A DNA stretch of 23,697 nt from UMGS75 sp963648435 (GTDB lineage Bacteria > Bacillota_I > Bacilli_A > ML615J-28 > CAG-313): positions 1-23,697 of the forward strand of contig CAVJDT010000029.1 in the NCBI GenBank assembly GCA_963648435.1. The letters are read 5' to 3'. The first letter of the stretch is position 1, and each line of letters opens with the position of its first letter. The notes beneath the pieces were generated by a model, which worked only from the letters and a program-made list of their open reading frames with translations, was not told where the DNA came from and made no database searches. This document shows, one piece after another, positions 15,701 to 21,963 of this stretch. The translations under genes were made by a program, and so were the position numbers.

Positions 15701-17797
15701 TTCCCATGAAGCTGTGAAAGTTAAGGCACCAGTAGTACCTTTTTGGATTTGTCCATCGTTTGTCCATCCTGTAAATATATATCCTTCTTTTGTTGGAGAT
15801 AATAAAGTTATTGCATCTTCAATTGTATATTTATTTGGATTTAACTTATTATTTGTTCCACCATTTAAATTATAAGTAATTGAATATTCTACTACTTTCC
15901 ATTGTGCATAAAGAACTATTTCTTCATTTTCTTTAGTTGTAATATTAAGTATAGATTCATTATTTGAATAATTTGTTCCACTTCCATCTCTTTCAGTATT
16001 CCAACCAACAAACTCATATCCTAGTTTTGAATAAGAATTTGTTGCTAATTTCTTAGCTGTATCATAAGCAAATTTTTCATTTGCCATATTACCTGAGGTT
16101 GCACCATTTCCATCAAATCTAATTTCATATGTGTTTGCTTTCCAAATTGCATAAAATTCAATAATATCGTCTTGTTTATTTCCTAAATTTACTACTGTAA
16201 CTTTGTCAGTATATTTAGAAACTATATCATTTTTAGAATTAGACCATCCTAAGAAAGTATAACCTGTTCTTGTATATTTATTTTCATCAAGATTTTGTTC
16301 AATGTCATAAGTAAACAATTGATTGTTCATTACACCACTACCACCGTTAGCATTAAACTTAACTGAATAAGTGATAGGAGTCCATTTGGCATAAATATCT
16401 ATGTCACCAGTTGAACCAGTCGGAATCATTGTAATCTTACTAGTAGTAGTAAAAAATTCATTTTTATACCAACCACCAAAAATATAACCTTCTTTAGTAG
16501 GATTTTTCAAGTAAATATTTTCAAATGCAATAGTAAAGCCTATAGGATTGTTTTCATTATTAAGACCACCATTTAAGTGATAGTTAATTTTATACCCATT
16601 AAATTTCCAATTTGCGGTATAAGTTCTATCACCAGTGCTATTACTATAAATAATTACGCCTTTAGAAGGTTTTGAAATATCCGTTCCAGTCCAACCAATA
16701 AATTCATATCCTAGTTTTGTAGGATTATTTAAAATAATATTATTAGATTCAATTGTGTAACTTAAAGGGTTAGATTTTATTAAGCTTCCACCTTTCAAGT
16801 CATAGGTGATTTTATAATTAATAGCTTTCCAACTTGCTTTTAAGTTTATGTCACCAACATTTTTATAAACTCCATCATTTACTAAATCTTCTCCTCTATA
16901 CCAACCACAAAAATCATATCCTTTTTTGGTTGGTATAGGAAGTTTATATACAGCATCATAACTTACATCAGTGTATTTATTATCTAGTTCTCCACCATTT
17001 GCATCATAATTAATTCTATAATTATTAGCTTCCCATTCTGCTATCACAACTTTGTTTTCTGTTATTGGTTCATTAAAATCATAATTCCATGAAACAAAAG
17101 TATAACCTTTTTTTGTTGTAGTTGGTGCACTAGCAAAAGAATCTTCTTCAACTTTTTGATTTTCAACAATTGTACCACCAGTTGTATCAAAAATTACATT
17201 ATAAATAGGGCGTCTTCTTATCTTCAGTGTATAAAGTTGTGTAGATCCATTTTCTGCTTTAACTAAAACATAATATGTGTTATCACCTACAACAAGCGAT
17301 GCAATTTTACTTGCGGTAGTTTGATTACCATAAATATCAGTTGATAATGTCCATGAACTACGGGAATTAACAGTAACAAGTTCGCTTAAAGATAGGGTTT
17401 CAATTGAATTAGCTACTTTCATTGAATACTCAGTTTCACTGATTTTGTCAAATCCTTCAAATTCTGCTTGTGTCCCTTTTACTTGTTCTGGAGTAGTCCA
17501 TTTGGCATAAACTGACATGTTACTCGATAATGGAGCATCTAATAAAGAATTAGCCGTAAATGACTTTTTCCATGAATTATTATCCCAATACCATCCATCA
17601 AACTCATAACCTTCTTTTTGAGGATCGGTAGGCATTTTCACTACTTCTTCGCCATTTGTTTTAACAGTTGCATATACTGAACTATCAACAATAAAATCAA
17701 TTTTGAATTCTACTTTTTTACATGCACTTAAAAAATGAACACATGTAATTATTACAAAAGTGAATAAAAACAATTTATAAAAACTTTTTTTCTTCAT
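12644..17797 (-). CDS. Giant surface lipoprotein: InlB-type repeats, Ig-like repeats and a DUF6273-like C-terminus with putative VR
   Basis: 1717 residues from the ATG at 17795-17797 (AGGAGG 5 bases upstream; a further 22 in-frame upstream codons have no RBS). A lipoprotein signal peptide ends in LSAC with lipidated Cys26. One InlB B-type (Listeria-Bacteroides) repeat follows, then a beta-sandwich-like segment (about 105-193). Eight more B-repeats with the 'GY.F.GW....Y..W' pattern cover 195-769. Seven Ig-like repeats of about 78 residues (769-1315), each with 'A.DSFGN' and 'IKVYG.P', come next, then one more B-repeat (1383-1447). The C-terminal 270 residues resemble DUF6273 ('PIKWKILQV', 'DKVYLLSYKDI', 'YYWLRSP', ending 'GVSAA'), a C-type-lectin-like tip known as a DGR target. 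The role is probably ligand or host/cell adhesion. The start lies 59 bases from an invertible promoter segment that appears OFF here. Confidence 0.85.
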   Translation of the reverse strand: MKKKSFYKLFLFTFVIITCVHFLSACKKVEFKIDFIVDSSVYATVKTNGEEVVKMPTDPQKEGYEFDGWYWDNNSWKKSFTANSLLDAPLSSNMSVYAKWTTPEQVKGTQAEFEGFDKISETEYSMKVANSIETLSLSELVTVNSRSSWTLSTDIYGNQTTASKIASLVVGDNTYYVLVKAENGSTQLYTLKIRRRPIYNVIFDTTGGTIVENQKVEEDSFASAPTTTKKGYTFVSWNYDFNEPITENKVVIAEWEANNYRINYDANGGELDNKYTDVSYDAVYKLPIPTKKGYDFCGWYRGEDLVNDGVYKNVGDINLKASWKAINYKITYDLKGGSLIKSNPLSYTIESNNIILNNPTKLGYEFIGWTGTDISKPSKGVIIYSNSTGDRTYTANWKFNGYKINYHLNGGLNNENNPIGFTIAFENIYLKNPTKEGYIFGGWYKNEFFTTTSKITMIPTGSTGDIDIYAKWTPITYSVKFNANGGSGVMNNQLFTYDIEQNLDENKYTRTGYTFLGWSNSKNDIVSKYTDKVTVVNLGNKQDDIIEFYAIWKANTYEIRFDGNGATSGNMANEKFAYDTAKKLATNSYSKLGYEFVGWNTERDGSGTNYSNNESILNITTKENEEIVLYAQWKVVEYSITYNLNGGTNNKLNPNKYTIEDAITLLSPTKEGYIFTGWTNDGQIQKGTTGALTFTASWEAITYTITFNSNGGSHVDPITQVYGSIITAPNKPTLNGRSFAGWFTDSSLTKQYNFTTMPAENITLYAKWIEYSVSISCDETTEISINDDVTSPNTYNATAIDTDGNSVNVVVNVVGGTFVAGKTVTVRLVATGLNDAYATKTISNIKIYGTPSLTYDTTKDYFNLSDTLNDTLWTASAIDTFGNALNVNVSVKETTYKAGDLVTIVISTTDIAGNETKVEIENVKVYGNPTITRDTSKNDMKVTDIISNELFGVSAVDSFGVELDVTTVKESGTFAGGNIVTVKSSTTDSKGNTADITYSIKVYGTPSISSASTTSFKVSDDITLDTLEITAKDSFGNTLTNVTLELTSGTQIAGATLTYLVTATDHLGNVNTREITGIKIYGTPTISYDTEKDSMKVTDTIDSSLFSAIAKDSFNDSLSVNVELNSGTFAGGNIVTFKLSTIDALGNTYETVSQNIKVYSSDDIVLTYTTSATNIKITSIGEEFGATAVNSFGETCVTSIEAASGYTLAGGNIINLYIAATDALGNTTKSELISNIKVYDIPTLVYTRDYPYIQNGDSPYALFQVLDSFGNELLFNVEIVSGSLDVNETITYRITATDKVKNNISIEYTLVVLDTDESILELYYDGVKVGTQRVYKGSRYTLPKENGLNAVWCLNETILTDENGVSLVEWDQESGGYILTTDYYTIIYDANGGEVGIESQIVNFGASYTLPVPTREGWTFIGWYNDSTLYQAGIWNTKSDVVLTANWISKPFIENGNQYIYFGEYPQTLKQDSVTITSNTPDSNDYYLGSDGARYAKVEAQPYSSPYYFSNKQQIVKGTTYYFKVEPIKWKILQVNGTQYKLVTDLIIDNQMFHSSDSTRTIDGKTIYASNYEYSDIRKWLNEDFYNKAFTKELQAYINITLVDNSLASTGDSSNKYICNDTHDKVYLLSYKDITNEEYGFTDYTSREKQLTDYAKAKGCYMNTRTDVYNNGYYWLRSPNDDYGYHARYVSNNGDINYNWVYYDYVGVSAAITISLS

Positions 17798-17856
17798 AAT
17801 AACCTCCTCAAAATGGCACATATAACTATATATGACATACAAACTATTCATATGTT

Positions 17857-17885
17857 TGTGCATTTAATATTTAGTTAGGTGCACA
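17857..17885 (-). repeat. Left inverted recombination site (29 bp)
   Basis: Reads TGTGCATTTAA, spacer TATTTAG, TTAGGTGCACA on the plus strand. It is the reverse complement of the site at 18046-18074 except for two bases in one arm (TT in place of CC). The 11-bp arms face each other around a 7-bp spacer, the architecture of a tyrosine recombinase core site. Confidence 0.8.
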
Positions 17886-17941
17886 GATATTATTGAAAGG
17901 GTGATAAATATATAAAAATTCTTTCATTTCCATTGAAGTAA

Positions 17942-18004
17942 TGTCAATAATTAGTAATTTCCTGTCAATAATTAGTAATTTCCTGTCAATAATTAGTAAT
18001 TTCC
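17942..18004 (+). repeat. Three perfect 21-bp tandem repeats abutting the promoter
   Basis: Copies at 17942-17962, 17963-17983 and 17984-18004 are identical. Each contains the small palindrome AATTAGTAATT. A degenerate fourth unit (18005-18018, ending AATTTCC) carries the -35 hexamer. The 21-bp period is two helical turns, so bound proteins would stack on one DNA face. This looks like an activator or repressor array that travels with the promoter when the segment inverts. Confidence 0.8.
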
Positions 18005-18033
18005 TTGAATTAATTTCCTATATTTGGTACAAT
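18005..18033 (+). promoter_or_regulatory. Promoter inside the invertible segment, facing right (OFF orientation)
   Basis: TTGAAT (18005-18010), a 17-base spacer and TACAAT (18028-18033) with an extended -10 (TGGTACAAT). Transcription would start near 18040 and meet the hairpin of the right-hand site within a few bases. After inversion it would drive the lipoprotein gene through the left-hand site. Confidence 0.75.
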
Positions 18034-18043
18034 ATGATTAAAG

Positions 18044-18080
18044 AATGTGCACCTAACTAAATATTAGGTGCACATTTTTA
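18044..18080 (+). terminator. Terminator formed by the right recombination site plus a T-tract
   Basis: The arms of the right site, extended by AA/TT, make an 11-bp stem (AATGTGCACCT with AGGTGCACATT) followed by a run of T's from 18075. It would stop the rightward transcript of the switch promoter in the OFF state. The left site has a mismatched stem and no following T-tract on the minus strand, so read-through would be allowed in the ON state. Confidence 0.65.
18046..18074 (+). repeat. Right inverted recombination site (29 bp)
   Basis: Arms TGTGCACCTAA and TTAGGTGCACA (11 bp, perfect inverted repeats) flank the 7-bp spacer CTAAATA. That spacer is the reverse complement of the left site's, so recombination between the two sites inverts rather than deletes. 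The fully symmetric arms distinguish it from the left site, which has two changes. Confidence 0.8.
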
Positions 18081-18095
18081 TATTGTTTTTAATAA

Positions 18096-19022
18096 TTATA
18101 ATAACATTGATAACTTATTCATCATTTCTTTTTTATGTTCCCATAATGAATGAACATAACGATTAAGGGTAATTGTTGGGTTTTTATGTCCTAGTATTTC
18201 TGATAAGGTTTTAACGTCCATTCCACACTCTAGGGCACGGGTTGCGAAAGTATGTCTTAATGAATGAAAACCTTTATAGGGAATCTTTAACTTTTTGAGT
18301 AATAGTTCAAATGTTCTTTGATAACTACGCATATAGAAAAACTTTTCGCCTTCAGAAATTACAAATTCACATTTACTTTTCTTTTTCATTTCTTTTAAAA
18401 TTTCAAGGATCTTAGTTGGTAGGGGAATCTCTCTTATTGAATTTTTGGTTTTAGGTATATTAATGTATCTGATTCGGGTACCTTCTTCACTACTATCATA
18501 ACAAGTTTTGGAAACAATTAAGATGCTTTTTTCAAAATCAATATCATTCCAAGTTAATGCTAGTAATTCACCTATGCGAAGGCCCGTATATAAGCATAAT
18601 ATAATCCCTAGATACTTATCTTTTTTTGTTGTTTTCGCTGCAAATTCAATTTTCTTTTGTTCATTTATCGTAAAGCATTCAATCTTTTTTTCTATTATTT
18701 TTGGATAATTTACTTTATCTAATGTATAGTTAGGTAGATAAGAAATTAAATGTGCCACTTTAAGTGAATTCTTAATTATAGATACAATCATTCTAATATA
18801 ACTAGCTGATAAACCTTTACCTGTACATTTATTTCCGTTAATTGATAGTTTAGTTATAAACTTTTGAATTATTAAAGGCGTTAATTCCTCAAGTTTTAAA
18901 TCTCCTAAATAAGGTAAAATGTGTGTTTGAATAATTTTAGAATATTGGTTGAAAGTTCGTTTTTTAGTTGATGGTTTTATGTAGTTTTGTAGCCATTCTT
19001 TTAGCCAATTATTATACATCAT
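18096..19022 (-). CDS. Tyrosine recombinase, probable invertase of the adjacent promoter switch
   Basis: 308 residues. The N-terminal SAM-like core-binding domain covers about residues 1-100 ('TFNQYSKIIQTHILPYLGDLKLEELT'). The catalytic domain has all the expected residues: Arg149 (TGLRIGE), Lys193 in 'KTKNSIREIPL', His253 and Arg256 (FHSLRHTFA), His279 (LGHKNP) and the nucleophile Tyr289. It resembles phage/Tn916-type integrases and the small recombinases that flip promoters in gut bacteria. AGGAG lies 8 bases before the ATG-ATG start, with a promoter at 19056-19083. It ends 22 bases from the right inverted site, and no excisionase or phage genes lie around it. A role in inversion fits better than prophage integration. 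Confidence 0.88.
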   Translation of the reverse strand: MMYNNWLKEWLQNYIKPSTKKRTFNQYSKIIQTHILPYLGDLKLEELTPLIIQKFITKLSINGNKCTGKGLSASYIRMIVSIIKNSLKVAHLISYLPNYTLDKVNYPKIIEKKIECFTINEQKKIEFAAKTTKKDKYLGIILCLYTGLRIGELLALTWNDIDFEKSILIVSKTCYDSSEEGTRIRYINIPKTKNSIREIPLPTKILEILKEMKKKSKCEFVISEGEKFFYMRSYQRTFELLLKKLKIPYKGFHSLRHTFATRALECGMDVKTLSEILGHKNPTITLNRYVHSLWEHKKEMMNKLSMLL

Positions 19023-19055
19023 ATTTAATTCTCCTTGTATAATTATATATGTGCT

Positions 19056-19083
19056 ATTATACTAAAAAACAACTTTTAATCAA
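19056..19083 (-). promoter_or_regulatory. Promoter of the tyrosine recombinase
   Basis: On the minus strand a perfect TATAAT (19056-19061) has TTGATT (19078-19083) 16 bases upstream. It lies within the 241-bp direct repeat, so an identical copy exists at 20917-20944, where it points towards the first AbiE module. Confidence 0.65.
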
Positions 19084-19123
19084 CTATACTCATTTTTGGT
19101 AAATATCATTATCCCATAAAAGT

Positions 19124-19175
19124 AAAAACCTCTAGTATTGTGAAATGAATACATTTCATTCTACTAGGGGTTTTT
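19124..19175. terminator. Bidirectional terminator after abiEii copy 1
   Basis: A long stem pairs AAAAACCTCTAGTA (19124-19137) with TACTAGGGGTTTTT (19162-19175), with an inner GAAATG/CATTTC stem. It ends the minus-strand AbiE operon 12 bases after its stop and insulates the recombinase promoter. Confidence 0.8.
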
Positions 19176-19187
19176 AATTTAAATTGT

Positions 19188-20102
19188 TTATTTATCTGTA
19201 TCAAATACACCACTTGCAATTATCGTTTCTACTCCTTTTATGGCTTCTTCATATGGTAAATACTTGAACATCATAATTTTTGTTATTGTTTCATAATCTT
19301 TTTTGTAAATACCAGATTTCACAATATCACTAAGCATTTGTTGAACACTTGCACCATCTTGTGCAGAGTAGCAAAGTGCATGTAGTTTTCTTTCATTTCT
19401 AACTTTTTGAATTAATATCTTAAGATTTTCGTCAAGTTTTACCCTTGTAAGTAGACATGATAGATCATAAATATGTCTGGAATTTCTTTCAATACGATTT
19501 CCTTTAACATAGTCGCAAATTGCAAACACTTTATCAACTAAAGTTCTATCCAACGTTTGTACTTGAATTTCAAATGGTTGCAATTCGTATTTTCTAATAG
19601 CAGTTTCGTTACCCATTTCGTATAAGTAATCATAAATAATTGAGGTAGCAAGTTTCAATTCGCTTGGATACGATTTTGTTATATATGTTGTTTCAACTAA
19701 TAACAAAGGCTTTACACTAATGGATGAATGTTGAATCGGGTATTCGATTTTATAACAATTATAATCTCGCCTACTCCTTATCTCAGTAAAGTTAGTTAAG
19801 TTCAGGCCTAGCTTTTTGCAAACCTCAACAAGTTCATTTTTCATTTGCTTTTTTTGTCCTTGTGTTTGATAATTTTCATCTAATGTCAAATCTATATCTT
19901 CAGAAAATCTATCAATCACTCTATAACATTTGGATAGTGATGTACCACCTTTAAATAGCAAATTAGGAACTCTTGCAGCTAGTTCTTTCAACAACAAAGT
20001 CACAAAATAATCTTTTTCAACAAAAGCTGGATCAATTTTATAATAATCACTTGCTATTTCTACCAATTCATTAAAAGTTTCTTTATCATTGTAAAGTTTC
20101 AT
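19188..20102 (-). CDS. AbiEii/AbiGii-family nucleotidyltransferase toxin, module A
   Basis: 304 residues. It is a nucleotidyltransferase-fold toxin of the AbiE type IV toxin-antitoxin and phage abortive-infection family. The catalytic signature is present: KGGTSLSKCY (51-60) followed by SEDIDLTL with Asp69 and Asp71, and downstream 'RSRRDYNCY', 'TLVDKVFAICDY' and 'SRHIYDL' match the family. The start is the ATG at 20100-20102, with GTGGGG upstream. It overlaps the end of the antitoxin gene by 17 bases, exactly as in module B. The last 21 residues are encoded inside the 241-bp repeat and are identical to module B, whereas the rest is clearly diverged. Confidence 0.9.
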   Translation of the reverse strand: MKLYNDKETFNELVEIASDYYKIDPAFVEKDYFVTLLLKELAARVPNLLFKGGTSLSKCYRVIDRFSEDIDLTLDENYQTQGQKKQMKNELVEVCKKLGLNLTNFTEIRSRRDYNCYKIEYPIQHSSISVKPLLLVETTYITKSYPSELKLATSIIYDYLYEMGNETAIRKYELQPFEIQVQTLDRTLVDKVFAICDYVKGNRIERNSRHIYDLSCLLTRVKLDENLKILIQKVRNERKLHALCYSAQDGASVQQMLSDIVKSGIYKKDYETITKIMMFKYLPYEEAIKGVETIIASGVFDTDK

Positions 20103-20715
20103 ATAATACCCCACTTGTTGCGATATTTTTCATTGCTTTTGCAGGAAATGCATCTGCAAGACTCAATATATCACTTCTTTTAATTTGTTTTTCTTTGATA
20201 TATTCAAATACAGAATCTTGTATCTTTTTTTCTTCTTGATATTGTCTCATATCAATGTTATTGAATAATTCCATAAGAGTGTAAGCTCCTTCATTTTCGT
20301 TTGTAATTGGCACGCGTGATTTTCTCAAAATAACTTTACGTCCCCTAATCATTATTTCTCTTATCTTGCGTGATTCGTTATTAGTTATAACCTCAATTAC
20401 ATTTGGTACTTGAAAACTTACCAAAAAATTAAGTTCAATTACAAATTTCCCATATATTCCAAAAGTATCTCCTTTATTTTTGATGTACTTTTTATTTACG
20501 ACACTATTAACTGTAGGAACAGAAAGTCCAAATTCTGTTTGTTTTGGCATATAGTAGATACCATTATCATAATGAATAAGCTCACCATTTCTTTCTGCTT
20601 CGTTTATCAGTTGATAGATACGTGGTCGAGAATAGTCTTGCATTATTTCAAGTATTTCATTTGTAAATATCGGCTCATTTAATTCAAAATGTGTTTTAAG
20701 CCTTTCCATTAACAT
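20086..20715 (-). CDS. AbiEi-type antitoxin / autorepressor, module A
   Basis: 209 residues from the ATG at 20713-20715 (AGGAAG 7 bases upstream; an ATG at 20736 lacks an RBS). The N-terminal winged helix-turn-helix ('FTNEILEIMQDYSRPRIYQLINEAERNGEL', then 'YDNGIYYMP') is the DNA-binding domain expected of AbiEi, which represses its own operon and counters AbiEii. The C-terminal part has the basic stretch 'IRGRKVILRKSRVPI' typical of the family. It has its own promoter at 20787-20815 and is translationally coupled to the toxin by a 17-base overlap. Confidence 0.87.
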   Translation of the reverse strand: MLMERLKTHFELNEPIFTNEILEIMQDYSRPRIYQLINEAERNGELIHYDNGIYYMPKQTEFGLSVPTVNSVVNKKYIKNKGDTFGIYGKFVIELNFLVSFQVPNVIEVITNNESRKIREIMIRGRKVILRKSRVPITNENEGAYTLMELFNNIDMRQYQEEKKIQDSVFEYIKEKQIKRSDILSLADAFPAKAMKNIATSGVLYETLQ

Positions 20716-20786
20716 ATTCAGTCTTCCTTCTTTCATAAATTAGACAATTTTGAATTTTTTTTGTTCATTTTTGTCTTCACATTATT

Positions 20787-20815
20787 ATTGTACTCAGAAC
20801 AAAGTGTTTTGTCAA
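20787..20815 (-). promoter_or_regulatory. Promoter of AbiE module A
   Basis: On the minus strand the consensus TTGACA (20810-20815) lies 17 bases from TACAAT (20787-20792). AbiEi autoregulation would be expected here. The corresponding module B promoter has the same layout. Confidence 0.75.
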
Positions 20816-20873
20816 TAGTTATAACCTATGTTTTAATATTTTTTAAAAATCAAAAAACTTTAAAGAGCAAAGA

Positions 20874-21114
20874 TATACATCATATTTAATTCTCCTTGTA
20901 TAATTATATATGTGCTATTATACTAAAAAACAACTTTTAATCAACTATACTCATTTTTGGTAAATATCATTATCCCATAAAAGTAAAAACCTCTAGTATT
21001 GTGAAATGAATACATTTCATTCTACTAGGGGTTTTTAATTTAAATTGTTTATTTATCTGTATCAAATACACCACTTGCAATTATCGTTTCTACTCCTTTT
21101 ATGGCTTCTTCATA
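20874..21114. repeat. 241-bp direct repeat, copy 2
   Basis: Perfect copy of 19013-19253. Here the duplicated recombinase promoter (20917-20944) points left into AbiE module A without the recombinase gene. The terminator copy lies at 20985-21036, followed by the end of the second abiEii. The segment 20716-20873 to its left holds the module A promoter. Confidence 0.9.
20985..21036. terminator. Bidirectional terminator after abiEii copy 2
   Basis: Identical to the hairpin at 19124-19175, as part of the 241-bp repeat. It ends module B 12 bases after its stop. Confidence 0.8.
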
Positions 21115-21963
21115 AGTAACAGGCTTTGATAAGAGTTTTTCGGTGCTCTCCTCATAATCTTTTTTGAAAAACTCTGTATCTACCATTTTACGAAGCAATT
21201 TAGAAAGATTAATACCATCTTGTGCAGAGTAACATTTAGTACCTAATTTTCTATCCTCACGCACCTTCGTTATAAGAATTTTTAGATTGCTGTCCAATTT
21301 TACCATGGTAAGCAAACGTGATAGATCATAAATGTGCCTTGATTGTCTTTCTGTTTTATTATCCAACATATAATCGCACACAGCAAAAACTTTATCAACC
21401 AAAGTCCTCTCTAGTGTTTGTACACGAATATCAAATGGTTCTAGTTCATATTGAACTATTGCTTCATAATTTCCAATTGCTTTTAGATAATCATATATCA
21501 TAGATGATGCTTGTTTTACTTCATCTGGAAACGCCTTCACAATAAACACAGTTTCAACAAGAAGTTGTGGATTCAAACCTGACAAACTGTATCCTGCACA
21601 ATAGTCTATTACATAACAATTATAGTCTCTACGGCTTCTCGTTTCATCTTTATTTAATAAATTCAGACCAAGATTATTACAAATTTCTACAATTGTATAT
21701 TTTAAATTTCTTCTTTTTCCTTGTGATTGATGTTCCCAATCTAATGTAATATCAATATCTTCAGAAAATCTATCTATAATCTTATAACATTTTGAAAGTG
21801 ATGTGCCACCTTTAAACAATAAATTAGGAACTTGTTTGGCAAGTTCACGAAGAACAAGTGTTACATAATAATCCTTTTCAATTATTGCTTGAGACACATT
21901 AAAATATCTACTTGCTACTCTTATAACTATATCGAAGTTTTCTTTATCATTGTGTAATAACAT
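21049..21963 (-). CDS. AbiEii/AbiGii-family nucleotidyltransferase toxin, module B
   Basis: 304 residues, exactly the same length as module A. The nucleotidyltransferase motif is intact (KGGTSLSKCYKIIDRFSEDIDITL), as are 'RSRRDYNCY', 'TLVDKVFAVCDY' and 'SRHIYDL'. Outside the shared last 21 residues the two toxins differ at many positions, in particular in the segment after residue 75 and in the C-terminal third. This suggests an old duplication or separate acquisition, with recent homogenisation of the 3' end. It starts with the AGTGGGG-type RBS and overlaps its antitoxin by 17 bases. Confidence 0.9.
   Translation of the reverse strand: MLLHNDKENFDIVIRVASRYFNVSQAIIEKDYYVTLVLRELAKQVPNLLFKGGTSLSKCYKIIDRFSEDIDITLDWEHQSQGKRRNLKYTIVEICNNLGLNLLNKDETRSRRDYNCYVIDYCAGYSLSGLNPQLLVETVFIVKAFPDEVKQASSMIYDYLKAIGNYEAIVQYELEPFDIRVQTLERTLVDKVFAVCDYMLDNKTERQSRHIYDLSRLLTMVKLDSNLKILITKVREDRKLGTKCYSAQDGINLSKLLRKMVDTEFFKKDYEESTEKLLSKPVTYEEAIKGVETIIASGVFDTDK

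Larger units (their letters stand above)
17857..18074. mobile_element. Invertible promoter segment (phase switch) upstream of the lipoprotein gene
   Basis: Two 29-bp sites in inverted orientation enclose 160 bp (17886-18045). The segment contains three 21-bp tandem repeats and one good promoter (18005-18033) that points rightward, away from the lipoprotein. A tyrosine recombinase gene ends 22 bases to the right. Inversion would put the promoter in front of the lipoprotein RBS. I see no good leftward promoter in the present orientation, so the lipoprotein is probably silent in this assembly. Inversion itself is inferred. Confidence 0.75.
19013..19253. repeat. 241-bp direct repeat, copy 1
   Basis: Identical base for base to 20874-21114 (offset 1861) by line comparison. 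It covers the first codons and promoter of the recombinase, a terminator, and the last 21 codons of the first AbiEii gene. Similarity drops sharply on both sides. Confidence 0.9.

Noticed and set aside
17886..17985. Leftward promoter in the present orientation using a TTGACA in the 21-bp repeats
   Set aside because: The minus strand of each 21-bp repeat contains TTGACA, but none has a reasonable -10 at 16-18 bases, so I do not call a promoter for the lipoprotein in this orientation.
17942..18004. 21-bp repeats as a CRISPR array
   Set aside because: The units abut with no spacers, and no cas genes are present. They are tandem repeats next to a promoter.
18096..19022. Recombinase as an integrase of a prophage or conjugative element
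   Set aside because: No tRNA attachment site, excisionase, phage or transfer genes are nearby, whereas two matching inverted core sites lie beside the gene.
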